A stretch of DNA of 64,000 bases from Axinella damicornis (GCA_963931865.1 OZ007506.1:17126242-17190241); one strand, 5' to 3'. Counted from the stretch's first letter, positions 44,901 to 54,555 are shown. The notes: generated by a model not told the origin, from the letters alone. Translations and numbers: made by a program.

Positions 44901-47900
44901 GACACTGATTAGAGTTGGCAGGGCAGCAGGATGATGGCTAAAATGTAGGACAATCCTACAAACTAAGACAGGATGGTTGGCACACTTGCATGAAACACAA
45001 GAGGTAGATAAAGTGCACACCACTTTCCTTGGACATGCACGTATTGTACATTTGGTTGAATATAGCCAACCCTTACATAAAGTGGCTCTTCGTCTCTTGA
45101 AAAGAAGCGTACTCTTGGCGTAAGTGTCACCGGAGGAGAATGAGAGTTGGTAGCCTGTCCTCTTGGGACCTCCACGTCACCCGTTCCATTCCCAAATGGG
45201 TAAAAGATTTCTGTCAAAATGAAAATGGAGAACAAGGAAGTTAACTTTACGTGTGTAATCTGCTGTAAAATTAATTACGGAAGACAAAATTCATAAGATC
45301 CTGAGGTGTGTTGAATTTTAAATTATTGTTTATTTATGCTAGTTATAGATATTAGAAAGATCTCCTACTGTAATACACACCCATTGTTTATATAACGCAA
45401 ACTGAAAGAATTGTATGTTACATGTTAGGCACAGGAGAAACTAGCTGTAGGTACGGGACTGGACAGGCACCGTCGTCATCCAAGTTGCTCTGCAATTGCA
45501 CCGTCCACACTTGAGTCTGTTGTGGGACCACTTCAACTTCTGAGTATTAGGTTATTTCCTGCATAGACCACACCTACGGGCACTCCTCTACGCAGGAGAA
45601 TCACTGAAAAAGCCAAATACAAAACTTCAAATGGACTCGACGGGTGTGTGGACGGTGAGAATACAAAGAAGCTCTGATGGCCATTCTGCACTGCTACTGC
45701 ATGTACTGGCTAGGATCAGGATGGAATTGACAACTAACTATAAAGAATCCCTACACTATGCCATGTAGCTAAGTTGCTAACCTGGATCAAGAATGACAAC
45801 AACTGCTTGAGGAGCAAAGAGAGGGTTGCTTGTACTTGTAAGTTGGACAAGGAATGCCTCGTAGTACTCAGGTCGATCAGCGTCAGCTAAAATGGTCACA
45901 TCCACACAGGTGCGGTTTTCACCATTAATGCGAAACACAAGTGGCTCCTCTATAGCAAGATAGTCAGTGTCACCTGCATACATAGATGAGAACAGTGAGG
46001 TAAAGATCAAGTGCTGTAGCTACGTATACCCTAATCTTGGGATTGCAAATTTCCCATTGCAATTCATGCAAATTGGAGATTTGTACAACTGCATAGGTGG
46101 TTAATAAGGGTTTTTGTCTCGGCACCGAAGTGCCGAGACACAGTGCTGGATGCGTAGGTACGTACGTGGTACGTACGTCGCTTTTCACAATGCACCCGCG
46201 CAAGTGCTGCATGCTCTACACTCTTAATAGGGTGTCAAACGTATTTATAGCCTGCAAGTAGATTTTCAAAAGTGATTATGGGTTTGCATGGCTGCTCATG
46301 AATCCTCTTACCAAGACTGCTGCTATATAGTAGCTATAATAATTACACTCCTGGTATAGGAAAAATTGTGCCGCGTAATTAATGTAATTAATGTAAATAA
46401 TCAAACCTCATAGCTCGCAGGAAAGGTCTACAGAGATTCTGACTACACCGTCGTGATGGCTATCATGCAGTTAGACAAACGTATAATGATTGTGCTGAAA
46501 CTCACCTTGGTGGTGGAGATACAAGCGCTTTTGTCTCGCCATTGCTCGAGCGCTCTCTCCGACTTCCGGTGGCAGTACCGTTCTTAGCAAAGGCACACAA
46601 AGATTCTGACCACATGGCCGTGATCGCTGTCGTTCACTGACGCTTACATGCCAAAAATCACCGTGCTGGCAAAGTTGAAGTGCCGTGCTGGCAAAGTTGA
46701 AGTGCTGTAATAACTTCGTGCCTTCCCTTTGGCCGCCATTCCTAGCGATCGACAGAGTGTGGTTGCCACGTGGCATGTGCGTTAATTGGAACTAACTGCG
46801 AGTCACAGCCGGTGTTGCAACGGCTACCAGGAGTGCGGTTACCCCTCGTTCAGGACAATGAATACTCACTCATCCAGTGTGCTGCACTCAGCCATCCCAC
46901 GTGCATAGCTCACTCAGCTCTAGCTAGCTAGCTATATAGATAAGTGCTGAAAGAATTGGCCAAGGTGTTGACTAAACATCAAGCCCAGACACGACCATAC
47001 TGCTTTCACCCTTTGGGTGAACATTCCTGACCCACCCCTTGCTCACACAGAACCTCCAAGGATATTGACGCTCACTTAAGCTGAAAGTCTCATAGCTAAC
47101 AGGTTTTACAGTCATAATAAAGGGTTAAGCAGCTGCCATGTCCTCTGCATGATTCTAGCTGATACCAAGTCGTGCCGAGACACATCAAGTCTTTTAAAGA
47201 CTCACTTGTTATAGTTACATTTGAGGCCATACTTCTGGCTATCCATATGCAGCCCATGCACATTGTTGCACAGAGAATGTCTTCACAGACCATATACACA
47301 AAATCAATACAAACTAACTTTCTGCTGTAACGTCCACTGTCTGCAGTAATGCCGCAGCACTCCGGCTTCCATTCAATGTCAAATTTGTAGCAACACAAAT
47401 GCTGACACTCCCAATACTTTCAGGGACAACGTACACCAGTTGTTCAAAACCAAGTCCAACTGTGTCTGTAGAAAGATATGAGGTAAGGGGGAGTTTGAAA
47501 TATCATTGTTGTATAATAGGCAGTACTGCATGCTCAAAAATGCAATGAAGATCTCCAGGCTACAAACGCTTTAATATCACTTATAGTATACTGAGGAGCA
47601 AAGCAGCTAATAATGAACTGATCATAAATATGTCATCCAAGCACTCTTTGTCTTTGTCCTATTTAGAAGCAGGTAAATTGTTTGAGTTCATTGGCATAGA
47701 TTATCTGTACGAGTAGCTTCGCTTGCGTAGCTACTGCCCCATAATTATTTGCATCGCCTATACCTGGACCGGTGGCTTTACATCCCTTTCAAAGGATGCA
47801 GTGTGAACTATTCCAGGTGAAACTGTCACACCTTCAAGAACACACCCACTCATTTCTTAGGGCTGAGTCAACTATAAAGAAAATCTCCTATGACAGTAGT

Positions 47901-50900
47901 GGAACTCGAACCAGCAACCTTTTGATTAGCAGTCAAATGCTTTAACCACTTGGCCACCAGCATGGCAATTAGTAATTTATTATTAGTAATTATGTATTCC
48001 TATAAACTGTGCTAAAGGGAGGGATCAAACTCCACGTCCAGTTGTCACTGTCATAGCAACAACACACTTTACCCTATTGGTCTGAGATTGCAGATCAGCT
48101 ATACAGTACAAGTGTGGCCTCATACAGTTTGTACCCAACCTAAAGTAGTTGAAACAAAGAATCTCCAATTCCTAATTGCAATATCATGATATTGTGGGTC
48201 CACAATATTATATGGGTAGCATACATCAACATTGAGGTACAATGACTATATACTTCCGGATACTAGCTACCAGATTTCCTACAGCAAAATTTCTGCAGTA
48301 CAGAAAGATTAATACAAATTAAGTGTCTGTGCGTCTGTCTGTCCGTGTGTAACAAACGGAAGTGGGGGTTCATGGGGCGGGGCAAAACTAGTGACATGCA
48401 TGCCACAGTCATACTTTTCACCAAACGCTCAAGTACTTTGGGCAGGTGCAACGGACACAATCTGGGCCATGGGAGCAGTAGCTGCAATCAGCCTGAATCA
48501 GGGAGCAGCGGCTACACAATCAGCAAACAGCATGCGGCTGAAGCGGACACAGTCATGAGTGCCTGGCATTGTGCCGGATTGTTCAGGGGACCTGGTTCAA
48601 TAGGCTTTGGCCCTCATTAGCTACCATCATGGTAACTCAAGGGTACTTCAAATTCGCAGAAACACTGAAACACGCTATATATGGTATTTCCTGCATGCTT
48701 CCTCCTCAGTTGGTAGTAATTCCCTGAACAATGTAATGTACCCTGATCCTTTTTCCTTTCCTCCTCAATTAGCAATGCTCAGCCAGTGTTTCCTGGCTTC
48801 TTTCCTCAAAGGGATAACTTACTAACAATGTCACTCATGAACTTTGACTAATAATGGACATGGGCATAATTGCACATGTGAATTGCATATTATGTTTCCA
48901 TGCAACGGCAAGTACCTGCACAGTATAGGTTAATGAAGTACATTCTTTTGGGGTGAACTTACAGCCATAAAAATACGAAGGCATTAGGAGGCCACTTGAG
49001 TGTGCTATTGAGACAGGCATCCAAAGCTTTTCTTTATAATGCAATAATAATGATGAAAATGTATGGACATGTATACTATATGGCCTTACATTCCTCAATG
49101 GGGACTACATCTCCACATGACTAGAAGGTGGCAGTTGGGGTCACAAATTACACACAGCTATGTAAAGACGATCATAGAATTTCTGCAATGTGAATCCCAA
49201 ACAAGTCTAAGTGGTGGCCTTAAATTCCTCAATGGGGACTACGTTTCCACATGACTAGAACTGACTCAGAGGTGGCGGTTGGGGTCATAAATTACACACA
49301 GCTACGATCATAGAACTTCTGCAGTGTGAACTCTGATTTGAATTATCATTAAGATTAAGTCCCAAACAAGTCAAAGTGGTGGCTGGCTGTATGTCATCAG
49401 TGCTGTTAGTAGAATGGCAGATACGGTTGAAGCTTTTAGTGCAGTCCAGCTAGAATATACCTTTCCTACACTTGAGAATCAAGTATGAGAATCAACAATG
49501 TACGTGTGCAGTACACATGCAGCTTACCTAATTCAAGAATGGTAACGTTGATACGCCGAATTGGTATGTCAAATGGTGCATACTGAAGTGTAAGTTCAAG
49601 GAGGAAACGTTCATCCAATTCATTAATAGTGTCACTCAGAATTGTAATGTTTACGCAGTAGGTTTGATCACTCCCAGTGAAAGCAATTTCTCGGGTGAGG
49701 CCAATGAAGTCAACTCCATCTACAACATAAAAGTGCAGACCATACGTAAATATCACATTCATTCAGCAAAGGTGAATAGTGACACAATAAAACCATTTAA
49801 GCTATGACAGCACATGACTGTGTCAATAAGTAGCAAGTGTCATAATTGTTATCATATGGCAAGAATCCGATTGGCTTTCACTGTCATGCACTCCTGCAAT
49901 GGCCTTGATTCTCAACTGGTTCACCTGGTTCATACATATACAGTAATGTTAATCCTAAGATAAAAATTAATGTACTAACATACTAGCTCTCTCAATAATA
50001 ACTACGACTGAGAATAAGAAAGCAGTGCTTGCCAATTACACTCCATCAAACATCCTTGAAGATGTCAAATTCTACCACACTCATTTATGAAGCATGCAGA
50101 GATACGGCAAGTCCAAATGCCTTTGTAACTATATACAGAATCTGAGGCTTCACAGTATCTAGCTAATGCTGGCTGTGCTTTGACTTGCTGTAACACATAA
50201 CAAAAGCTCTTTTTTTTCTGATAATTTCATACCAACTAGCTATATATACCTGTTGCTGCGTCAATTGCAGTTGCAACTGCAGTGGAGATGGTTACATTGA
50301 CAGGAGTGAGTTCAGCCACCAGTTGACCAGCCACAACACAAACTTCTATGGCTCCATCATCTTCCCTGACTTTGATCTGCCTCTGGGTGAACCTGATATC
50401 CGGGATCTCTGAAATTGCTGGCAGGAGGACACCAATACAATATATCATAATACAATAGTCGTAGCTTTTAAATGAAGGGTGTTCAGTAGATAAATTTGAG
50501 CTTTTAATCAACTTTCAAGGTCAAAGGTCAACTTGCATCAAGGCTGGTTTCAATCAATTGTTCCATAATGACTGCACATTGTTGACAATCAACCTTTAAG
50601 GTTTGTTAAAACACTCGTACGTTTCCTTTATCACTTCAACTTATCCTAGTTGGACCATAGATAATAGAATACTCATGTAGCTATGGATTGGAAACATACA
50701 TCTGGTGACGTTGAAATTGTGAAAGACGCTTTTTTGGTCGCTGTGCAGAACTAATCTATGGTTGGACCAAGTTTATGAGCTTGGAGCATGGCTACGTACC
50801 ACCCCAATCATCATCATACCCTACGCAGAGACTGACTAGCCCCGTTCCCAGGCCTTCTCACCTCAATGTGAGGGTGAAGGCCTGGGAACTATCCAGGCTA

Positions 50901-51664
50901 GAGAATGGCCTCTAAAATGATTGAAGTAAAGATGCAGTTGACTCTGAGCATGCTCAGGTTTAATCGTGCGCGTCCCTGCTCTGGTTCCAAGCCGTTCAGT
51001 ACTCCAGTATCATGAAACCACGTCAGTAGGTTAGGTTGCAACTCAGATATGGTTATGGTCGAAATGACAAATATCTTCTTGCAGTACAGCCATGTAGCAT
51101 TATATACCTACACTTTCCGGATTGAGTTATGGTGCTGAATCTCCTGACAAGAGGACACAAGTACTTCCAATAACATGTTGCTCATGCTTTGAGTATCATA
51201 GCTACGTATATACAATCACAGACAATTTTTTTGCAAAGTCCAGAACTGATGTAGAATTTCAATACAATTAAATTAAGATACAATGTCATGTTTGCATGCC
51301 TAAACATAGATGGAGTTATTTACTCAACAGAGGTGCACTGGTGGAGTTACATAATATGGTGTGACAATCAGTATTCCCAACATGCATCACACACGTTTTG
51401 GTTTTGTTACTGCATGTTTATATATAGCTCCAAACACATTGAACCTAGCTAGCAGGTTATACACGTCTCATAAATAACAGAACTGAATCTTGAACCTTAA
51501 TAAAGTGAGCTCCCTACATTAACTTGCAAACTTGAACGCTAACTATTGTGCCATCTTACTTATGCGAGGGTACTGAGAATCATCACAGAGGCAGAAGGTT
51601 GGTTCCTGAGGAATATCTGGTGGTATACAAAGGAGAGCTTCTGGTAGTCCATATAGATCAACAC
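32661..51664 (-). CDS. Receptor tyrosine kinase: Calx-beta x2, NIDO, SRCR, Calx-beta, TM, kinase (21 exons; 5' end not found)
   Basis: I joined 21 exons by splice sites and reading phase. The product is ~1,160 residues from the first identified exon to TGA at 32661. Order (residues counted from that exon): Cys-containing segment 1-35; Calx-beta 36-155 and 156-268; NIDO ~269-489; SRCR 490-611; Calx-beta 612-724; TM ~734-760; juxtamembrane to ~815; kinase ~816-1100; acidic tail. Kinase motifs are complete: GQGEFG, VAVK, RES (alpha-C Glu), [32 protein letters not shown]. This is a catalytically competent RTK at the plasma membrane; the ligand is unknown. Calx-beta/NIDO/SRCR modules suggest calcium-dependent matrix or microbial-surface contact (inference). 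The first exon with a signal peptide should lie above 51664. Confidence 0.88.
32978..33026. mobile_element. TAGCCTCG-family palindrome, eroded left end
   Basis: GAGCCTTGTTCCCAGGCC...CTGGGAACGAGGCTA in the last RTK intron. No target duplication recognised. Confidence 0.7.
33229..33254 (+). repeat. Poly(C) tract, 26 nt
   Basis: C run in the last RTK intron. Confidence 0.95.
34018..34160 (-). CDS. RTK exon 20: kinase C-lobe
   Basis: Acceptor ttcattgtgtag|TGGGCC and donor GAAGAACT|gtgagg; 143 nt, phase 0 in and 2 out. [20 protein letters not shown], then [20 protein letters not shown]. Confidence 0.93.
34237..34399 (-). CDS. RTK exon 19: DFG, activation loop, APE
   Basis: Acceptor catcttccatag|GATTGA and donor GATGTG|gtaggt; 163 nt, phase 2 in and 0 out. 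[20 protein letters not shown] (two activation-loop Tyr), then [20 protein letters not shown] and KSDV. Confidence 0.95.
34480..34592 (-). CDS. RTK exon 18: catalytic loop
   Basis: Acceptor cctaatcacag|GCTATT and donor AACTGCAT|gtgagt; 113 nt, phase 0 in and 2 out. [20 protein letters not shown] followed by LAARNC, with catalytic Asp in HRDLAARN, typical of receptor kinases. Confidence 0.95.
34730..34800 (-). other. tRNA-like sequence (SINE head?)
   Basis: The minus strand has AAGTGGATAAGCGC and a good box B, GGTTCGATTCC. The acceptor ends do not pair, so it is probably tRNA-derived repeat rather than a tRNA gene. Lies in the intron between RTK exons 17 and 18. Confidence 0.4.
35130..35350 (-). 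CDS. RTK exon 17: alpha-C helix to hinge, GC donor
   Basis: Acceptor ttttgtatatag|GTTTC. 221 nt, phase 1 in and 0 out. [20 protein letters not shown], then [20 protein letters not shown]. The phase-correct donor is GAAGAG|gcaagt, the classic GC-AG consensus; GT alternatives nearby are out of phase. Confidence 0.9.
35604..35687 (-). CDS. RTK exon 16: glycine loop and ATP lysine
   Basis: Acceptor cctacaatctgtag|GTGAAT and donor CTGAAAG|gtcagt; 84 nt, phase 1-1. [20 protein letters not shown], then VAVKTLK. With the previous exon this makes GQGEFG. Confidence 0.92.
36012..36139. repeat. Foldback element, outer palindrome
   Basis: GGATCTACTACGTCGACGCG pairs with its complement ending 36139; inner arms are gggaaagtttggcc and its complement. 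In the intron between RTK exons 15 and 16. Confidence 0.8.
36236..36318. repeat. Second foldback, CCGCGGAGGATAA arms
   Basis: CCTTTGATGTACCGCGGAGG pairs with its complement at 36299-36318. An additional outer pair, cttctaccacag (36152) and ctgtggtagaa (36332), encloses it. Confidence 0.8.
36585..36689 (-). CDS. RTK exon 15: juxtamembrane to first glycine of the loop
   Basis: Acceptor tgcattcctaag|ATCAAG (other AGs nearby keep phase) and donor GGCCAAG|gtacaa; 105 nt, phase 1-1. [20 protein letters not shown], then GQ-G, the usual approach to a tyrosine-kinase glycine loop. Confidence 0.85.
36756..36814 (-). CDS. RTK exon 14: juxtamembrane
   Basis: Acceptor ggcaatctgttcag|GATTGG and donor TACTCTC|gtaaga; 59 nt, phase 2 in and 1 out. 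Codes for [19 protein letters not shown]. The phase fit on both sides supports this small exon. Confidence 0.7.
37687..37828 (-). CDS. RTK exon 13: transmembrane segment
   Basis: Acceptor catatatgtag|GAGTGG and donor GCATCAAG|gttggt; 142 nt, phase 1 in and 2 out. [20 protein letters not shown] and ILAFVYY form the helix, followed by the stop-transfer KRRQRAK. Confidence 0.92.
37999..38116. mobile_element. TAGCCTCG-family palindrome, 118 bp
   Basis: TAGCCTCGTTCCCAGGCCTA with perfectly complementary inner arms (ccgttttttctgttcttcgg). Almost no mismatch, so recent. In the intron between RTK exons 12 and 13. Confidence 0.85.
38714..38914 (-). CDS. RTK exon 12: C-terminal half of Calx-beta 3
   Basis: Acceptor tttccctctcacag|CGGGAT and donor GATGAAC|gtaagt; 201 nt, phase 1-1. 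[20 protein letters not shown], then [17 protein letters not shown] and FVTIVDDE. Confidence 0.92.
39083..39220 (-). CDS. RTK exon 11: N-terminal half of Calx-beta 3
   Basis: Acceptor ctatctcccatag|CTGTGC and donor GCTCAAG|gtgagt; 138 nt, phase 1-1. Codes for [20 protein letters not shown] and LCVNMS. Confidence 0.88.
39261..39608 (+). repeat. 29-bp minisatellite, 12 identical copies
   Basis: AATGGACAGTGTAGCTACAT(GCAGTCATC) repeated exactly 12 times (348 bp) with no variant that I can see. It sits in the RTK intron between exons 10 and 11, 41 bp from exon 11. Confidence 0.97.
40177..40383 (-). CDS. RTK exon 10: C-terminal half of SRCR domain, apparent GC donor
   Basis: Acceptor ctacccggatacgtag|GAGCTA; 207 nt, phase 1-1. 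[16 protein letters not shown], then [10 protein letters not shown] closes the SRCR domain. The only phase-fitting donor is CCAAG|gctagt, a GC donor. If it is not used, the frame meets TAG two codons later, giving a truncated secreted ectodomain. Confidence 0.85.
40806..40964 (-). CDS. RTK exon 9: N-terminal half of SRCR domain
   Basis: Acceptor cttgtctgcatgcag|ATTGTG and donor GGACAAG|gtatat; 159 nt, phase 1-1. [20 protein letters not shown], then [20 protein letters not shown] and LGFAG are a clear SRCR start. Confidence 0.93.
41297..41341. mobile_element. TAGCCTCG-family palindrome
   Basis: TAGCCTCGTTCCCAGGCT to CCTGGGAACGATGCTA. Flanks TCTCTGTCT and TCTCTGGTA are similar, an imperfect 9-bp duplication. 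RTK intron. Confidence 0.75.
41930..42500. repeat. (TGAG)n satellite, ~570 bp
   Basis: Tetranucleotide GAGT with variant GGGT, GACT and GTGT units, in the RTK intron between exons 8 and 9. Apparent His/Thr/Ser-Leu frames on the minus strand are artefacts of the period. Confidence 0.97.
43061..43301 (-). CDS. RTK exon 8: end of NIDO domain
   Basis: Acceptor cttctcacacacacag|ATGAAC and donor CCTGGCG|gtgagc; 241 nt, phase 0 in and 1 out. [20 protein letters not shown] followed by DIQWGEGG and FDAGD match the NIDO C-terminal half. Confidence 0.92.
43625..43826. repeat. 69-bp tandem repeat, three copies
   Basis: Units start TTCTGTGAAGGCTCAAT at 43625, 43694 and 43763. In the intron between RTK exons 7 and 8; since exons 7 and 8 join in phase without it, it is not coding although 69 is a multiple of 3. 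Confidence 0.9.
44382..44669 (-). CDS. RTK exon 7: middle of NIDO domain
   Basis: Acceptor gcttttcacag|GTGAAT and donor GATCAG|gtacaa; 288 nt, phase 0-0. [13 protein letters not shown], then PLMALYWEN and a Thr-rich YYRTTTDTT stretch; YIFVATW is the usual NIDO strand. Confidence 0.9.
45077..45210 (-). CDS. RTK exon 6: start of NIDO domain
   Basis: Acceptor cattttgacag|AAATC and donor CTTTAT|gtaagg; 134 nt, phase 1 in and phase 0 out. Begins [12 protein letters not shown] and ends PLY, which joins to VNTNGVLSF of the next exon as in NIDO domains. Reading on past this donor would run into sequence that does not fit the domain. Confidence 0.8.
45782..45973 (-). CDS. RTK exon 5: C-terminal half of Calx-beta 2
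   Basis: Acceptor atgtatgcag|GTGACA and donor GATCCAG|gttagc; 192 nt, the same length and phase as exon 3. [20 protein letters not shown], then [20 protein letters not shown] and VVVILD. Confidence 0.9.
46106..46325. repeat. Dispersed repeat, copy 2 (CTCGGCACCGAAGTG family)
   Basis: Partner of 14466-14625. Here the start is a palindrome tgtctcggcaccgaagtgcc/gagaca. RTK intron between exons 4 and 5. Confidence 0.7.
46500..46900. other. GC-richer intronic block
   Basis: Contains a 23-bp direct repeat cgtgctggcaaagttgaagt (46663 and 46686) and differs in composition from the flanking intron. No phase-compatible exon found. Confidence 0.35.
47319..47465 (-). CDS. RTK exon 4: N-terminal half of Calx-beta 2
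   Basis: Acceptor atctttctacag|ACACAG and donor GCAGAAA|gttagt; 147 nt, phase 1-1. Codes for [20 protein letters not shown], then ICVA and potential N-glycosylation sites (NLT, NGS). Confidence 0.85.
47774..47967 (-). mobile_element. tRNA-derived SINE, second copy
   Basis: Aligns with 5904-6103 across ~195 bp. Minus-strand head has AAGTGGTTAAAGC and GGTTCGAGTTCC (box B). In the RTK intron between exons 3 and 4. Confidence 0.75.
49085..49380. repeat. ~125-bp direct duplication in an RTK intron
   Basis: cattcctcaatggggactac...cacatgactagaa...gtggc[ag]gttggggtca...cccaaacaagtc is present at 49091 and 49218, with a ~20-bp deletion and a ~25-bp insertion between copies. Confidence 0.85.
49528..49719 (-). 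CDS. RTK exon 3: C-terminal half of Calx-beta 1
   Basis: Acceptor atgttgtag|ATGGAG and donor GAATTAG|gtaagc; 192 nt, phase 1-1. GVDFIGL, then [20 protein letters not shown] and VTILE match the Calx-beta second half with its acidic calcium-site loop. Confidence 0.9.
50250..50417 (-). CDS. RTK exon 2: N-terminal half of Calx-beta 1
   Basis: Acceptor tcctcctgccag|CAATTTCAG (an alternative AG nine bases later keeps frame) and donor GCAACAG|gtatat; phase 1-1. Contains [20 protein letters not shown], a typical Calx-beta first strand pattern, then VCVV and VNVTIST. Confidence 0.85.
50518..50530 (+). promoter_or_regulatory. Perfect DR1 half-site pair (nuclear-receptor type)
   Basis: AGGTCAAAGGTCA in the RTK intron upstream of exon 2. 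Sequence match only; binding is not shown. Confidence 0.4.
50838..50901. mobile_element. TAGCCTCG-family palindrome
   Basis: TAGCCCCGTTCCCAGGCC ... GGCCTGGGAACTATCCAGGCTA, with a small insertion near the right end. Flanks GAGACTGAC and GAGAATGGC match 7 of 9. Confidence 0.7.
51560..51664 (-). CDS. RTK exon 1 of those found: Cys-containing linker
   Basis: Acceptor ttacatgcag|GTGTTGAT and donor GCATAA|gtaaga; 105 nt, phase 1 at both ends. Codes for [20 protein letters not shown] followed by a C-x-C segment; no domain recognised. The upstream exon must also end in phase 1. Confidence 0.7.
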   Translation of the reverse strand: MLIYMDYQKLSFVYHQIFLRNQPSASVMILSTLA

Positions 51665-52351
51665 CTGCATGTAAAACAAGGCAATCACACTTGAGTTATG
51701 TGTACAAAATCAACGACTCAAGGCTAGCTCGAGAGTACACCACTGCAAAAATGTTCCCAATAGCAACACTTTGATCACTAACCAGACTAAATATACTATA
51801 CTAGTGGAATGCAGGACATTGGGGGGCGAGCCTAAGTGAAGTGCATGCGCGTGCCGCAGGACATGCATGGAGCAGTTGCATTCACATGACTGTGACAGGG
51901 CAATGAGCATAGGCCACAGAAATTATGGCACTAAACATACACTCGTGTACATCACAGCAACTGTGAGTCAGGTTAGCGTTTGTAGCTGAAGCAGTCTAGC
52001 ACCAACATCACCGGCCATGGCGCCACGGTAGGTCCACGACTAGACTCTGAGCCCGGCAGTCTCTGCCTTTGTCAGTGTCGCCACCGAGGAGGCAGAATGT
52101 TCATGGTGCTCTAGCCAATGCCCACGAGTGCATGGTCTCTCCGTCTTTGTTGTCACTATCGTCCGTCGAACAGGTAGCTAGACGGTTCACAATTCCTGGA
52201 GTCCGGCGTCGTATCGAGGTGCGTCTGAGAGCTAGCTCGTTGTTGAATTTGAATATTATTGTGCACGTGCAAGGGAAATTCGCTGATTTAAAATTTACGG
52301 TATTTGCAAGATGACAAGCAAGCAAGCAAGCATAGATACACACGCTCTGCG

Positions 52352-52803
52352 CAATGAAGTCACGCTAGTATGGGGCTCACTCAGGCTCGCCCCAATTATC
52401 GTCATGCACAGTTGATGGGAGTAACAATACGCACCAAGCATGTCCCAATGAAGTCACGCTAGTGTGGGGCTCGCTCACCAATTATCGTCATGCACAGTTG
52501 ATGGGAGTAACAATACGCACCAAGCATGTCCCAATGAAGTCACGCTAGTGTGTGGCTCGCTCAGGCTCGCCCCAATTATCGTCATGCACAGTTGATGGGA
52601 GTAACAATACGCACCAAGCATGTCCCAATGAAGTCACGCTAGTGTGGGGCTCGCTCAGGCTCGCCCCAATTATCGTCATGCACAGTTAATGGGAGTAACA
52701 ATACGCACCAAGCATGTCCCAATGAAGTCACGCTAGTGTGGGGCTCGCTCAGGCTCGCCCCAATTATCGGTTGATGGGAGTAACAATACGCACCAAGCAT
52801 GTC
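52352..52803. repeat. 94-bp tandem repeat, five copies
   Basis: Units begin CAATGAAGTCACGCTAG at 52352, 52446, 52532, 52626 and 52720. Spacing is 94 bp, with one unit of 86 bp. Each holds GGGGCTCGCTCAGGCTCGCC, a near-palindrome also seen near 7046. Confidence 0.93.
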
Positions 52804-54542
52804 CCTAGTGACAACCAGCTATGGGCAAATACAAATTATAGCACTTCATTTATAAAAGGGTAGGAAAGTACCTGGTCAATGCAATATTGTTTAAGCAGTA
52901 AGTGGTAAATTTACTCCTAGTATGCTACTGATAGACAGTACCACAAACAAAGTAAAGAAAGTTCAGGGACTAAATCTTAAGGTTACGGGCTCGTTTTGCG
53001 GTGGGCATGTCCAGTAATTTGTTCAACCTCACGCAATTTCGTGCTCAGTAGCTAAGTCATTAACTTACTCAACACAAAGCAGAGAGGGTAGTGAACCTGC
53101 AGACCAAACGTTAACAGCTCATAAGCAGTGTAATGTTTAAACACAGCTACCTTATGACATAAGGTAGCTGTGTTACATTACAGCCAACTATTCACCAAAA
53201 ATCTCCCTGACAGTACTGCACAAGGACTGCCAGCAGCCGGTTAGCACTGTTAGAGATGCACCATTGCAAGCTCTACTGATAGGGAGCTTTTATGTCTTTG
53301 CTAAAGAGCCTTCAAATGAAGGACTCGTTGAGTGTGAAGAGCCAACATGATGCATGTCTCTTTAGAACTACAGCACAATTTATAAGAGGACTCTGTCCAA
53401 CCCGTTTTACACTGTTTTTGCCTATTTCAATCTGTCCAAGTTGGATCGCAGGAATTTTATTTGAAAATATTGCTGAATTAAAGTATTACTGCTTAAAAGT
53501 AAATATAATTATATCGCTTAATTAAAGTATACAACGTACATGTATAGGGATCCGTAACCTTAACAGAACATGTGGAGTATACCACCAGCGAAAACTTTAC
53601 ACCGGGTATGTTTAATAATCAGTTACAGACAAGTGAAAACAGCCATAGCTAATCAGAGGCAGAACGATTACTTACATAGGGGAAATGGCAATCAATGGTC
53701 AATATAACTTTACCCGAATTAGCATTCACATGCTAGTGACACTCTCAGAGACTTTTCAAGCATGCAAGTGAAGGGTTGTTTTTAACCAGGCTCTGGCCAC
53801 CTCAACCTCAATGCTCCTCCGTGCACTGTACATGGTAATCAAGGAATGTGGCCACCAGGGCAGACCAGCTAAACACAATGCTGCCTACATATCATGTTGT
53901 TCCTGTTAAGATACTGGGTGTCTACATTCGGTGGAATGGAATGGTGGAATGGAATACTGGAATGGAATACTGGAATGGAATAGCTACATGCGCAGAACTG
54001 TTTTTTTCATGTGTTTGATGTCTGTCAGTTCAAATAGGAGGAAACGCTGCTACCCCCATACCCGCTTGGCCACACCCAGTCTCCACCCACCTTGGTACAC
54101 ACTTCAAGCAACCAGTGGACTATGCACACACCAAGTTTCGCTATCCTGCTGTTAATGAGGGCGAGTAACAAGCATCGATAATACACCTACCAAGAAAGGT
54201 GCCTATCTGAAGTCTCTAAGAGTAGGACCTCGCTGCACACCCTAACGTATGAAGCCCGCTACTCGATGCTTTTGGGCTATGCCCACCCAGGTTGGTAATC
54301 TGCTTGGGCAAGCACCTGTGTCCAGGCTCACCAAAATTTGGATGCAAGGGGTGATTCCTATGATGTATGGGGAGGCTGGAATTATGGGGAAACGGCATAA
54401 ATAGTCTACATGTCTTTCTATATGAGCACATATCTCCTAATCCCAATGGAGCCCCAACAAAATTTTTTTACAGCTTTTAGTTGAAGGCCTAGCCAGTATC
54501 ACCACTAATTATCAGAAAATTTAAAGCAGCACTTTTCTTGTA

Positions 54543-54555
54543 AGGTCAAAGGTCA
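54543..54555 (+). promoter_or_regulatory. Perfect DR1 half-site pair
   Basis: AGGTCAAAGGTCA followed by aag. Match to the consensus only. Confidence 0.35.

Noticed and set aside
52015..52120. First RTK exon with a minus-strand ATG at ~52019
   Set aside because: The frame gives MAGDVGARLLQLQTLT then stop, with no signal peptide and no phase-1 donor.
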